The notes: generated by a model from the letters alone, not told the origin. A DNA stretch of 64,000 nucleotides from Candida dubliniensis CD36 (GCF_000026945.1 NC_012860.1:1550001-1614000); one strand, 5' to 3'; counted from the first letter of the stretch, positions 51,101 to 63,440 are shown. A program made the numbers and translations.

Positions 51101-52091
51101 AAGTAAAAAAAAGTAAATGATAGAGGAAGTTTTTTTTTTCGTCAACTGGGAATGTTTGTTAGAGAGTAGGTTTCAGGTTAATTTACCCCACCCGGATGAA
51201 TTGTTTTCTGCTCGACTCTCCATGTCCACAGTGAAAAATTTTCATGGAGAAGAATATTTTCATTGGGAGATTGAAGTGTTGGAGAATAGAGAGCGAGCAC
51301 CTGGTATTCCCAAGGTATAATTAGATTGAAAGAGTTATATTAGTCATATTACTTTTGTACTTAATCAGTAGATTTTCAAGTTCTTAGTATCGTCTACCTG
51401 CATTGGCTTGTTTAAGAGATATTAAGTGGTGTTGTACCTGTGACATTCAGAAGTTACTGTTTAGTGCACCTTGGCAACCGAAAAGGGAATTTAAGCTGGG
51501 CTTTGGGTGTGGTTGTTTGACACGTGTAACAATGTAAAACTTTTGGTAAAGCAAATGTAAGGATCGACAACTAGTGTCTTGATTGATAATTATGTAAACC
51601 ATAGAGATTTGTAGTAAAAAGATACTCTACTACTTAAGTACTCTCATGAGACGACTAGATATCTATGATACAACGTGTTATCATAATTAGCTATTCGTGA
51701 GGGCACGTCTACTACCTAACAAGTAGTGTGTAAATGATTTAATACAAACAGATGTTAAGCTAGAATCTATTATTCCAACCGATGACAAATGTAAAGAAAG
51801 GAACAAGTCCAAACGCAAGTGGAATGGCTCGCTAATTTCTGATTATAGCATTCACAGATTGGACAAAATGCGATAATCAGTAACTCCTACATTCAGGTTG
51901 TCGAGCTTATGTTTCAAGTTCAGCTGACATATTTGGTCAAATACCGTAACCCATGGACAATAACTGCTTTCTAGAAATTTGGTATCTTGGGTCTGTTACA
52001 CTTCTTAGTGCTGCGTTGTTGATGATGCGGATTATCATAGTCTCTAAGTAATGATTCTTCGGTCAGTAAGTGGTGGTGTTAAAAAAAAAAA

Positions 52092-52220
52092 TGACTGAAA
52101 CGAGATTCGAACTCGCGCCCACTTTCGTAGACCAGGATTGTTATGGTAAAGGTTTTGCAGTAAATTTTTCAATTTAGCTGACTCCTTACCCTGGCGCCTT
52201 GACCGCTCGGCCATCCAGTC
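52092..52220 (-). tRNA. tRNA-Leu(AAG) with intron
   Basis: Read on the minus strand from 52220. The acceptor stem GACTGGA pairs with TTCAGTC before discriminator A at 52092, and the D arm is GCCGAGCGGTCAAGGC. The anticodon stem is CCAGG with CCTGG, with loop T33 and anticodon AAG at 52187-52185. A long variable arm follows, and the T arm is GCGAGTTCGAATCTCGT with a consensus B box. An intron of about 46 nt (52138-52183) begins one base after the anticodon, the usual nuclear tRNA position. The long variable arm and A73 fit leucine. With A34 changed to inosine it would read CUU, CUC and CUA but not CUG, as needed where CUG means serine. A T-run terminator follows at 52081-52090 (A run on the plus strand). 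Confidence 0.93.
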
Positions 52221-52846
52221 ACGTGAGTAAACTTGTTGTGTATCGTACGTGATATAAAAGAAACTTGTTCAAATTAAAATATAAAAGTTATATAAAGGTT
52301 TAAAGGAAATTAGGACCCTTTAAATAGACCGAAAATTAGAGTGATGAGATCTAACTAATTAATTAATATCAAGAAGTCGGGAACGAACTTCTTGGCAAAA
52401 TCACCGAAAATAGAAATAGATAAATAATATAGACGACGAATCGTCAAACCAATAAACAAACAATATTAATAAAAGTAATATCAACCGAATCGGAATGATC
52501 AGGAAGGGTTGAATATGCATCAAAACTTTTGAATGTCGAGTTCACTAATTGAGTAAGTTTGAACTCTTTTAATTAAAAGCACAACTGCTATTATGCTAAT
52601 AGCTTTACTACAGAGTTTGAGACTAACTTTCAAAGATAGTCGTGTATGACATTTGTTAACAGTTCCAATTAAGTCCTGAAATATTTCACTAGCAAGTTTT
52701 ATGTTACCAGTATAATTTCATTTATAGTTAGTCAATCTATTATTTTATCGTCTAAACAACTGCTACTTGTATATGTGTTTAGTAAATATTGTTTTGAAAA
52801 GACTTAGGTACATGGGTTACTGGAAGGAACAAATCATAGAATTTTT

Positions 52847-53195
52847 GTTGATAATTTTAGCAATTTTTCACACAAAAACTGGTACTAAATATTTACATGT
52901 TTAGTGACACCTGACTCGACAACTAAGCTGGGAGTTGTTTCCCAATGATTGCTCTCCACGGATCTCACGTTCTGTTAATCTGGCTTGCAGTAGACAACGT
53001 GTCACTTTCAGCTTATCTAATTACGACATGAACAGCTCTCGGAAATAATAGAGTTGGTCGCAAGGCTTCGTTTAACCATGGATGCAATAAAAAGACTGCA
53101 TCCAGCATAAATCAGAATATACCAACACATCTTTAAAATACTCATTATGACAATAACGTGTAACTCAAAGCAGTATACCTGTATTCTGTATACTC
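52847..53195 (-). repeat. Right arm of the long inverted repeat
   Basis: Reverse complement of 45646-45994. Differences are scattered single bases plus a small cluster (CATTAGAATACAAC on the left against CATTGGGAAACAAC on the right). The arm lies about 630 bp outside the tRNA-Leu gene and about 2.4 kb from the end of the skewed core, so the two arms are not equidistant from the switch point. Confidence 0.93.
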
Positions 53196-56100
53196 GCCTT
53201 TGTTGCTTAAAACCTGAAAAGCGTGCAGAGAAATATAAAAATGTGTCAGCAGAACCAAAGTATACAGTAGATACAACTTGTCATAGGTTAAGAATGAAGA
53301 GCATTTGGGTAAAAACTACCAGCATTCATCCGGGTAAAGTGTTGGGAGTGGATAGCATCGTTCACTCACACAACAAAAAAAAAAATATCAGAAAAATTTT
53401 TTCATGTCGTTGTTTTCTTTTCCTTTTTCTTTTTCTTTCTTCAAAACTGAACCTCCTACTTCTGCCCCACATTCAGACTTCTGTTGAATAATGGGTTCTG
53501 GTGAAGGAGCAAAGCAAGCTATGTGGTGACCTTGGATCCGTTGCGTGGCTTAGTGCTCATTAAGTAAGATCCTTGAGCCCGATCGGTCCCACTACAGTTG
53601 AATATTTCAAGATCATGAATAAGCAAAGAGTTACTTGGAGAACGCAGTATTTTTCAGAAACAAATGTATATGATTATTGGAGGAAAAATAAGAGACTTTA
53701 TTGTTGGTGTATTACGCAGATTCTGCTCTTGAAGTGTTCTCCTACTTATCCAAGCTCCTATCCTATAGCAGTAATTATCGAGGAAAGTCGCACGAGGCGT
53801 TATTAAAGATAAGCCCGTCTATTTTTTGCGTTTTCTCACAAGAAAGTTGTGATGTAGTGGATAGAGACATGTCGAATTACCCTAATAACCAAGTTCAAAA
53901 AATTGGAATTATATGTCTTAAATTCTCTAATTCAAAACATGTATGGCATTGAAATTATTGTAGTAGATTGAAAGAATCTGATTAGACATTTTTAAAGTTC
54001 TATAGCTGTATAAAAGAAGAATTGGTTGATTGTTCATGGCTATCTTGCGAAGAAATAGTCTTTACCTGTTTAAGCTCCCCCTAGTGGAGAGATAAAACAA
54101 ATAGAAAGTCATCTTAACACTCATTGATAGAGCTTGCAGTACTTGTGCAATTAATGAGCACAACAATTCACAGATAGTGTCAATTTAGCCATCACAGGAA
54201 TTCCACATAGTAGCCAGGCATAATAATCTATCAACAATCTTTTTGAGTTGAGACTTTCAAGCTAAACGAGAATAAATAACATTATATGACACCTGCCCTG
54301 AATGGTAATCTATCTCAAATAGAATCTCAATTAAAGATTGAATCACCCATAGAAGAACTTTAAACTGAGTCACTTTTATAGACAAATTCATCTAAGAAAC
54401 ATTCATTTATGTGAATAGTAAAAAACACTCATTAGTATAATCTGCTAATAAAGTTATTTTATGCGAATTCTTCAAATTCAAGCTCGTGAGTAAATCCTCT
54501 AGATATAATAGAAGACTTGAAACGTAATGGTATGGTAAATCTGCTTGCAACATCTTCTTGACGACAAAAAGTTGAAAACCTGTTTTTGGAAACAAAGAAT
54601 TTAACCCGAAATCGTGATTGACAATAAAAAGAGCGGAGGAGGAAGAACAGCTTCTTCTTCTTGACTCAGCAAAATTTTCCACCTTGTTTGTGATGGTACG
54701 ATAAAATAACGCAAGTCGGGAAATGTTAATTTAGTTTCTATTTATTGGCCACCAGCTACTTAGATGCATTGGGTCTAGCTTTGTACGTCAGTTGCAGAAG
54801 GAAACTTTTCCCGAAGTTCTGCCGAAACACCAAAGATAAAAAAAAACCATTGAATCTTGTGGTGAAGCTGCCCCCACTTTAATGCACTATTACTTTCATG
54901 CTTCTAAGATGATGTCAATCATTTATATTACGAGTCAGTCACAAAACATTCTTTGACGAAAATAATTTCTTCCATTATCTCTAACAATTAGCACTAAAAC
55001 TGAATTATATCATTGTGCTTGGTTTTCAAAACAAGTTCAGGTTTGTCAAACATTAATGATGCATCGTTCTCAAAATTCTCACCTTTATCATCATCGTTTC
55101 TGAATTAAAAACAGTTTAAGCAAGTCTACTTTATGCAGAAATAAACTCACACTCCCGCTCCTCCCCCAAAGATTCTTGATTGAATACAAGTGGTCCGTAA
55201 AATGTTGTAGTCCCAGAAAAAAAAAAAAAAGAATCACGCCATATCTTCTACAAACTATCGATTTCTTTATGCTACCCCCCTTTCGTATATGTGCGAGAGA
55301 AAACGTCAATTAATTTAAAGATGGTTGATGTGATAACGTAAAGTACTCTTTATCAGTTTCCGAAATTAAAGCCGTGTTTATTTTCTATAAATCAAGAACA
55401 ATTCTATACATACGTGCATTACATTTTCTATCCTTGAAACTTTGTTTATCTGGTTGAAAATTTTCATTTGATAAAATATTGTTATTCTGAGAATAGCACT
55501 TCAAATGATTTTGTATTCTAATTCCAGTTTGAGCCTTTTTCTGTGTTTTCTCGGGCTGTACAAATTCAAGCCTAAGACTTAGTTGTTTTGTGTTTAAAAC
55601 CACAAAACTTCACATATGAAACTAAGGCAGGTTGATTTGTTCAATGACAAAGTATGTGTATTTGTTTTATTTTTAGACTTGGTCCGAGATTGCAAATATA
55701 AGCTTCACTCATGTGGAGCAACGAATCTCAGACTAGAAAACGTTTTTGAAATTGCAGTCTATAATACAATCGTAAACCCTTGAAATAACCGTTGGATGTA
55801 TCAAAATGAACCATACAATAAAACGTTTTATTTAATTGAACGATACTTTATTTTGCTAGTTGTAAAATTAATCATCCCACTGACCATATCTTTTGTATTT
55901 CCCTAAGTCAATTTCAGAGCTTAACAAGGATTAATTGCAACACCTATTTTGAGAAAAATGCTGATTATCTCCGGGAATAAACAAAGCCACCATACTGTCA
56001 ATTTTATATGTATTGCAATTTCTGGAATTGGAATAAAACCAAACAAATATCCAAAAAAAAAAAACAAGCACTAATCAAGAAATAATTAATACAAACTAGA

Positions 56101-59100
56101 ATGTGGTTTTTATTGGAGTAGTAATTTTATATAAAACTATCTTCTCTATCCAACCCTTTTTTTTTTTTTATTTTTCAACAGAGTTAACAATAAACTGAAT
56201 AGTTATGCCACAAAACTAAGTTGCAGCCAAAATTGCATGATATGACACAAAACCTTAGATCTGACAAGTTGATGCAAAGTTACTTATGTGTAAAATATAT
56301 CGCCCGAAGTTTTTAGTCAAGTTCCCACGCAAAAAGAAAACAAGCACAAACAAAAAACTTTCTTCACTTGTTCAATCATATGCATTCAAAGAAATATAGA
56401 CAAGTACAAATGAATTGATAGCTCCATTTAGTTTGTAGTTCTGAGTAGAAACAAAAAGAGAAAGTTTAAAAAAAATATTATGGCTTCTTACGTAAGCGCA
56501 AGTTTAAATACTCTCTTGTGATGATACCTCGACCACCAAGCGACACACCAATATGTAGTCGCTACTCAGTATTAATTAGGAGATTTGAGAATAAAAATTA
56601 ATAGGTTCTCATACTGTCCAGTAAACACTCAGTTATACAGAGAGCAATAATTGAAGAATACCTATTTTACTTGGATGCTGTTTCTTCCCCAGTAACACCA
56701 ACGAACCGCCAAGGATAAAAATGACCATAATCCCAAATTCAAAAGGGAAAACAAAGGGTAGTTTTAAAATATTAAAAAAAATTTTTGTTTTATTTTAGAT
56801 TTAGTTAAATATTATTTTTATCCAAAGCATTATAAGAGTCAGAATGTTAGTGCATTGAAGTGTTAGCACAAACCAGGAATAAAACCAACGGAGTTTTTTT
56901 TTTTATTATTGTGAAATGACTCAAGCGGTCAGATAAAGTTATAATACACTAGACCAGATTAGGTCATATAGGTATTTAGTTTTGGGGGAGACTTTCTTAT
57001 AATTTGGGAGAAGAATAATTCTACCTTTATTTTTATTAGCAACATTTACAATGATATGAAATGGTTTGGCTCTGTAAAATGGAAAATAAAATAAAGCAAC
57101 ACGAAATTTCCATAGTTACTAACTACATTATCTATAAAAAGAAACTTGCAAAAGAAGTCAGATTTTGGTTTGTTTTCGAGTATTGTGTATTATGTGAAAC
57201 TTGAAACAATAAAGACCGTCAAGAATAATATCAAGATCAGCAAAATTTCATTCTCAAGGCTCTCGAAAGAGAAACTTTTTGCTTAGTGGCTGAAAGTAAA
57301 CAATGAATCAAATGCTGCCGCAAACAGAGTATGTTTATTCTAAGCCAGGTTTCAAGTTCACAATGACGAATTTTTTTTGCTTCAATTCAACATTTTCTTG
57401 AAGCACAAACCATAACATCATGTTACCCAGAGCCTCAGCTCAAGAATCCTAAAATATAGTTGTCTAATGTAATTAGGTTACATTTTTTATAAGCCAAAAA
57501 ACACAAAATTCTTAATTTAAAACATAACGACTTTTACTTGAAGAACAATCACGAGATCCTAATGGGGTGACTGAGAAAACTAAGATTCTGGCTTCAATGG
57601 ACACTACATTGGTGTAAACTGTGTCTAAGTGGTATCACTTTTCTTGCTATGCAGTAACTTTCATACTGGTGGTTCTATTCCGTCAAGCTCTCTTGGTGCC
57701 GTTGGTTCGACTCGCCAACAATATCGTAACACAAATAGATCCTCCAGTTTATTTTGCTTGGCACCTATATAGGCCTCGCAGTAGATTATTATTGTTTTGG
57801 TTTTGTCACATATACGAAAAGTAGAAGGAAATAGAAGGATAAAACTGTGCAGCTTGTAAAGAAAGAAAATAATCTTATGATTTAAGTAGGTTGCATGAAA
57901 ATGAAATTATACATATGAGGACTTTTATAGTTAATTACCATAACTTATGACAAATTTACGTGACTTTAAGGAAAACCCTTTCTGTTTGCCGCATCGATGT
58001 TTGGCGTGCTAGTCACATGCTGTGCATTGTCAAATTGAAAGTTACAATATCGTTAGTCTTACCGAGGTTGTATACATACACAGATCTCTATTACAATACC
58101 ATCTTATAAATTGGGTAACAAGCATTAAAAGATAACAGTTATCAAAGAAGAATCCCCTCCCCCCTAAAAGAGAAACAATAATAATAAAGTGGAAGGGCGG
58201 GTCAAGTATCTAGAATTCAACAAATCCATTGTAATCTACAGAATTGAATTGTAAATATGATATTATAATTTGCTGAGAGAAGAAAAACAATAAGAGTATG
58301 CAATATGAAAAATCTGGATTTATTTTTATGATCTCTTATCTTGCCTATATTCTTCCTCCAGTGTAAACTTCGGAAATATGAAACAGGCGTAATTCCAGTC
58401 TTTTGCTGATTATTGAACGCCTGATAGAATGATTCATGGTGGCTCCAAGATATAAGGAAAAGCTTGGTATTAATATGGCTTTTATTAGAAGGTCAATAGA
58501 GTAAACTGAATAGTTTGGCAACTGCTTTAGGACTTGTCAAAGATATGAACAACAAGAAGAAAAATTTATCTCATTTACACTTGTCCAATATCTTCTTACT
58601 CTATTTTTCTCGATACAGATGAAAGTTCTTAGTTGTTAGTAAACTATGTTGAGTTTTGCTAACAGCTCCAATTAGTAATCCAAATGAGAATATTATTTTG
58701 GCCAAATAATAAGAAGAAGAGGAGGAGGAAAAGAGCACTATCAAAATCTTCAATACGTTGGAGATTCTTTACTCGCCGTAACCGCAACTTGTCTTACTCA
58801 TTGAATAATTAAAGAACAAAGTAAAAAGAAAAGAAAATACTAAATGATACAAAAAGGAAAAGCGGAATAGATAGGAGGTATATTGCATTGTATCACAATT
58901 ACTACTATGCTAAGCGCCCTCCAATAAAACCGTATTATTAAAAAATAATTTATATCAGAGGGAATATAACAAAAAAAGGGCACCTTAATCATTTAAAAAT
59001 AACTTCTCTTCAAAGAAAATAAAATAGACTTACAGATTATCAACCTACCAAGAGGGAAACTTGTTGAATTAATAAAAGGCAAAAAGAAAAAGTGACTAAA

Positions 59101-59141
59101 AAACCGAATTTAATACCACACCACACCCAACACTCCTGGTG

Positions 59142-59159
59142 CCCTCCCCCCGCCCCCCC
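59142..59159. repeat. C-run pair (potential G-quadruplex on the minus strand)
   Basis: CCCTCCCCCCGCCCCCCC lies in an otherwise AT-rich stretch. On the minus strand it gives three adjacent G runs of 7, 6 and 3, enough for an intramolecular quadruplex if the longer runs split. Confidence 0.5.
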
Positions 59160-60593
59160 GCAACACATACACTTCAATATTACAACACAAGAATGTAATG
59201 CTTTGAGTATTAGTTTGCCTTTAGAATAACATCCGGTAGTCCTTCTTTATTAATTGACAACTAAGTAAACCTACAACAGTATTGCAAATCTTTTTGTCTT
59301 GATAGCGGGACAGTCTCTTACAACTTACAGAAGCACCTACAATTAGTTTTTCTAATTAAAGCAATCCAAGCATTGTGGGGAAAAGAGTTCACACATCTTA
59401 AACAATTTATTGGTGATAAATTGCCATTCCTTGAAACAATCACTATTATGCGCCACGTTCACCTTAAGGAGTTCTTATTCTGGTAGCTCGTTCCCAATAT
59501 ATAATATTTTGGTGGATCTTGCTTTAATATTATTTTTATTTGACCATCAAACAGGAAGATATGGGTTTGATTTGATGGAAATATAATAAAATAAAATAGA
59601 ACAATAAGAAAAACCAAGAGATTTTGGTTCTATAATAATAATAATAATAGTATTATTATTTTAAATAAACCCTTGTGACAAATAGAACTTATGATTAAGA
59701 CTTATTCTACTATTGTTTGATTGGTACTTTTTATATCTGTGTAATCCTCTTATTTGCTCTCCACAAAAGTCTTAACAATCTTTAGCTACAGATAAATTGA
59801 AATTAAATATATACTATGGTTGAAAAAAATGTGACAGGACTAGTTTGCTTTTTCTTGTTCTAATATCAACTAAAAGAAACAAACACAATAAAGTTAAAAT
59901 CCATTTTTAAAAGGACAAATTGGTATTGTGAATACTTTTTTGCTGGTAAGAATTTCGGTTATTAAAGGAGATAAGGCTAATTTACTTCCGAAACGTGGTT
60001 GCATCAGTTTTTATTGTATCATACCCTTGCTTGAGGTCACATCATTTTACCGAACTTAATATTAGATGTAACATAGTGATAAAAGCCCCTCCAAAAAGAA
60101 AAAAAAAAAAAAAAAAGAAAAGGAAAAAGAAAAACTGACAGCTGTTGATGTCAATGTTCAAGATACGGTAGACTGATTCTCGTTGCGAATACTACGGTTA
60201 TGAACAAATTTAATTGTACGATTTACAACATTATTTTGCAGTTATTTCTTCTTCTCAGGCCAAAAAAAAAAAAAAGAAAGAGGATCACACCAGAACCTGA
60301 TTAGAGAGATCCTTGAAAGATATAAATATTAATGAATGAATACAATGAACATGGCCCGAGAAATATAGTGTAAGAATAGATTAAATCAAGCAAAGCTGCT
60401 TTATCTATGCTCCCTCCCCTCCTCATCTAGATTATTGCTAATATAATTTCTGCTTCCATAGCAATTTTCACATCAATAGAATCGTTAACCAATTTAGCCA
60501 GAGTAGACATGTGTTTTTCCTGCATCCCATACTACATTATTTATCAGTTTATATTATATTAATCTATTTTAATTTCTTTTTTCTTTCTTGCTT

Positions 60594-60628
60594 CCCATCG
60601 CCCATCGCCCATCGCCCATCGCCCATCG
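60594..60628. repeat. (CCCATCG)5 tandem repeat
   Basis: Five exact 7 bp units, followed by a partial TCCCTAG. It stands out as GC-rich in the long upstream region of RME1, about 1.3 kb before the chosen ATG. Confidence 0.95.
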
Positions 60629-61384
60629 TCCCTAGTTGCTGGTTTTCATTTCTACTTTTCAGCAACAATATACAAGAAATTTACAAAATATCAAGAAAAA
60701 GAAAGGAAAGAAAGGAAAATTAAAGCAACAAAAGAAGAAGGACTATTAATTTATTGTCATGAATTTCTGCAAAGATAGTTTTTGTAACTTATTGCACGTA
60801 AGCAGTAAAGGTAAAAAGTGCATATTAAAAGTACGATTGACTAAAAATTTAAATCATCACGGATACAATCAAAATCCGTGCTGCAAGATATTAACACAAA
60901 ACCAAACCAATCTTTGGCTTTTTTTTTTTTTCAACACTTTTACACACCACCTTTCATTTTGCCACATTTTAAAAGACCATTTTATAGGATTTTGTTGTTT
61001 CCCGGTATTTCCAAAGACTTATATCATCACATACCCATACTCCCTGTTTTCCTTCTCCTCCTCTATATATATATAGGTGTAGATTTACTCACCATTAACA
61101 ATTTTATAATTGGTGTCAAAGTTGTGTAGTTTAGTTACAAGAAACAACTATTGATATATATATACATCTAGAATAAGGGATTAGTCTTCTAGTGGTGAGT
61201 CAACACAATATCTTTAACATTGTTATTATAGGCTTTTATTTCCCAATTTATTATTTAATTTAAATTATTTTATTACAGATTTTATAATTGCCATATCTTT
61301 TTATTATTGAAGGTTATATAATAATATTAAAAAGAAAAAAGCAATTATCTTCATATAATAATATCCTTACCAATTATCATCACC

Positions 61385-61440
61385 ACTACTACCACCACTA
61401 CCACCACCACTACCACCACCACTGCCACTACTACTACTTA
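61385..61440. repeat. ACC/ACT trinucleotide repeat tract
   Basis: Imperfect CCA/CTA triplets in the RME1 5' region, continuing into TTA/TAT repeats (61438-61452). It is non-coding, about 450-500 bp upstream of the RME1 ATG. Confidence 0.8.
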
Positions 61441-61506
61441 TTATTATTATAATAAAAAGAATCGAGAATTTTAAATCTTGTACATAAATACCCTGTATTT
61501 CCCTTA

Positions 61507-61514
61507 TATATAAA
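61507..61514 (+). promoter_or_regulatory. Candidate TATA box of RME1
   Basis: TATATAAA, about 380 bp before the RME1 ATG. Other TATA-like runs occur at about 61064 and 61154, so the choice is uncertain. Confidence 0.35.
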
Positions 61515-61889
61515 TAACTGAGTTGCAACATTCAAACGTACATACTTGCAAACACACATCCACACCATTATTCAATATACCCACACACTTAACCCACCAT
61601 CACATATACACACATCCATTTTCTTATCCACCGTAAACATACATTCATTCTACCCCGTTACTCCCAATTTATCCACTTTATTTAACACACACTTGTCAAT
61701 AACACATATAAAGCTAGACAAATTTTCCAGTTGTCTTCTCAATTTTAAGTTTTCCACTTTCAGTACTTGGGTAACAGTAATTAAATTATTCTAATTCATA
61801 TTCTCCTTTGTCTTTGGAAAGCTTATTTTCTTTTTTAGTTGTTTCAGCTAAGTTCAGTTCAACTCACTACCCCCTTTCCTTTCCTTCCC

Positions 61890-61949
61890 ATGTTTTCTTA
61901 TAATTTAGAGTCCAATAATGCAGGTTATTTAAATAATCATCATAGCCTT

Positions 61950-61981
<32 letters not shown>

Positions 61982-63440
61982 CAATAATAATAATAATACT
62001 AGCTCAATTACTACTAACAATAAAAGCAAGGCTCATTTACAGGAACAGAAACAACGACAAAATCAGGAACACGAACAAAATCCTCGCAATCCTCAGGTTT
62101 ATCAAAACTATCATTTCATCCAACAACAACAACATTTTCAATACTTACAAAATGCTCTTGCAAACACCATGAGCCAACTTCAACACCATCCACCATACCA
62201 TGGTCATGCTGTTTTCAAACCCAATTACATGCAAGATGTTTTTTTAAATGACTCTTGTTCATTAGGCTCCCCAGTTAACTCAATTGAAAATTCAGGCTGC
62301 ACTACAACCAAGACAACACCAATTATTCCTCCCATGTCGTTGAATGACAATGTGTTGCCACCGCCTAACCATCATGATTTTGAAACATTTATGGGCAACA
62401 ATTTTGTCGACTACACCAGTACTTATAACCCGGAGCATGCTTTACCTTCACCTCTGTCGCCACTAACTATGGTTGGTAGTGACTCTAGACGTCATGAAGA
62501 TTACATGAACTTTGCTTCGACATTTTCGGTCCATCCTGCGTCCTCAAAGTGTGCAATTCAACCTAATGCTAACTCCAATCAAGAATTTACCAAAGGTTAT
62601 CCAAACCCAAACTCTTTGGTTTATAATACAACTAATAATTGCGTTATTAACAGAAACAGCAACACCACTGATGCTAACAACAACAACAACAATAGCAGCA
62701 ACAAATATCCTTTAATTGAATATAAAGATAATAGGATGATGGAAATGACCACCCCAGAATCCCCACATAAACGGAACCTGTTGCCTAATACTCGGGTACC
62801 AATCATTCCTACCTCACCCACCTTCCCAATTGCATTGAACTTAATTCATAGTAACTCTAGTGCCAAAAGACATAAATCTTTGGGCTCTGCTGCCTCCATA
62901 TTACAACCGCCATTGGAAGATAACAAATTAATCAATAATGGCCATGCAGAACCAATGAAGAGAAAATTATTATCAAGATTTTCGTCACGATTAATTCAAA
63001 AATTGAGGCTTGCTGAAAGTGATATGAAATGTCGTAAGCATTGCAACACTAGGTTTGGAAATTATTTAGAATTGATTGACCATTTTGAAGGACACGGATT
63101 ACAACGCTATTTACTGTCAAGAACTTTTATTTGTCCAGTTAAGGAGTGTCCTATGAATATGATTGGTTTTGATAAACGGGCCGAGTTGAGACATCATGTC
63201 CATTCTGATCATGTCACTCATGGTTTGGTCAGCATTCAATATGCCAAATACAGTAAAGAGATTAAAGAGTTTTTATTTGTTTGTGACGAAGAAAATTGTG
63301 GAAAAGGTTTTTATAGAAGTGATACATTGACTAGACACATTAAATTGGTCCATAAACGTGAAAAGCATCTTACAAAAAGAAAAAGAAGACAAGTGGTTGC
63401 CCATCAAGATGATAAGGCAATTAAAAAATCTAGGAGTTAA
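61890..63440 (+). CDS. RME1: C2H2 zinc-finger regulator Rme1
   Basis: A 516-residue protein. The N-terminal two-thirds is low complexity with His and Asn runs (HHHHHHNNNNNN at about 24-36) and Gln/Ser/Thr-rich sequence. The C-terminus has three zinc fingers: an atypical one from Cys381, a second from Cys415 (CPVKEC ... HHVHSDH), and a clear C-x4-C-x12-H-x4-H finger at 465-488 (CDEENCGKGF ... HIKLVH), then a basic tail (KREKHLTKRKRRQ). This layout matches yeast Rme1, a repressor of meiosis. In C. albicans and C. dubliniensis I recall Rme1 being tied to chlamydospore formation. The frame is open upstream to a TTG at 61839, but the first ATG is 61890. Residues 297 and 409 are CTG codons (Ser here). 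The name rests on finger layout plus remembered map position. Confidence 0.8.

Larger units (their letters stand above)
45646..53195. other. Putative regional centromere (probably CEN1)
   Basis: A 7.5 kb region with no credible protein gene, bounded by the 349 bp inverted repeat. From about 45.96 to 48.0 kb the plus strand has far more C than G and more A than T; from about 48.06 to 50.4 kb this reverses. Sample counts: 46921-46980 has 14 C and 5 G, 47101-47160 has 16 C and 4 G, 49441-49500 has 4 C and 19 G, 49681-49740 has 3 C and 14 G. C. albicans centromeres are gene-free, 3-5 kb CENP-A domains with unique sequence, some with flanking inverted repeats, and are reported as constitutive early origins with a strand-composition switch. 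The sequence fits this in every respect. Centromere identity is epigenetic in this group, so the core limits (about 46.0-50.4 kb) are inference. Confidence 0.8.
53196..61889. promoter_or_regulatory. Gene-free stretch from the right repeat arm to RME1
   Basis: About 8.7 kb with no frame longer than about 114 codons and no motif-bearing ORF. It includes many A/T tracts, a CT-rich string (53413-53440), a C-run pair at 59142-59159, a GAAGAGGAGG stretch (58713-58727), a 7 bp tandem repeat (60594-60628) and ACC/ACT triplet repeats (61385-61440). The last 1-2 kb must act as the RME1 promoter and leader. The rest could be pericentromeric DNA or a very long regulatory region. Confidence 0.5.

Noticed and set aside
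53147..53491. 114-codon plus-strand frame overlapping the right inverted-repeat arm
   Set aside because: It begins inside the repeat, has no recognisable motif, ends in a Phe/Leu run from a CT tract, and the matching left arm has no equivalent coding frame.
57700..57725. GGTTCGACTCG string resembling a tRNA B box
   Set aside because: No acceptor stem or A box could be paired around it.
60759..61076. 105-codon frame upstream of RME1
   Set aside because: Low-complexity Phe/Ser tail, no motif, and it lies in the promoter region; at best an upstream ORF if transcription starts very early.
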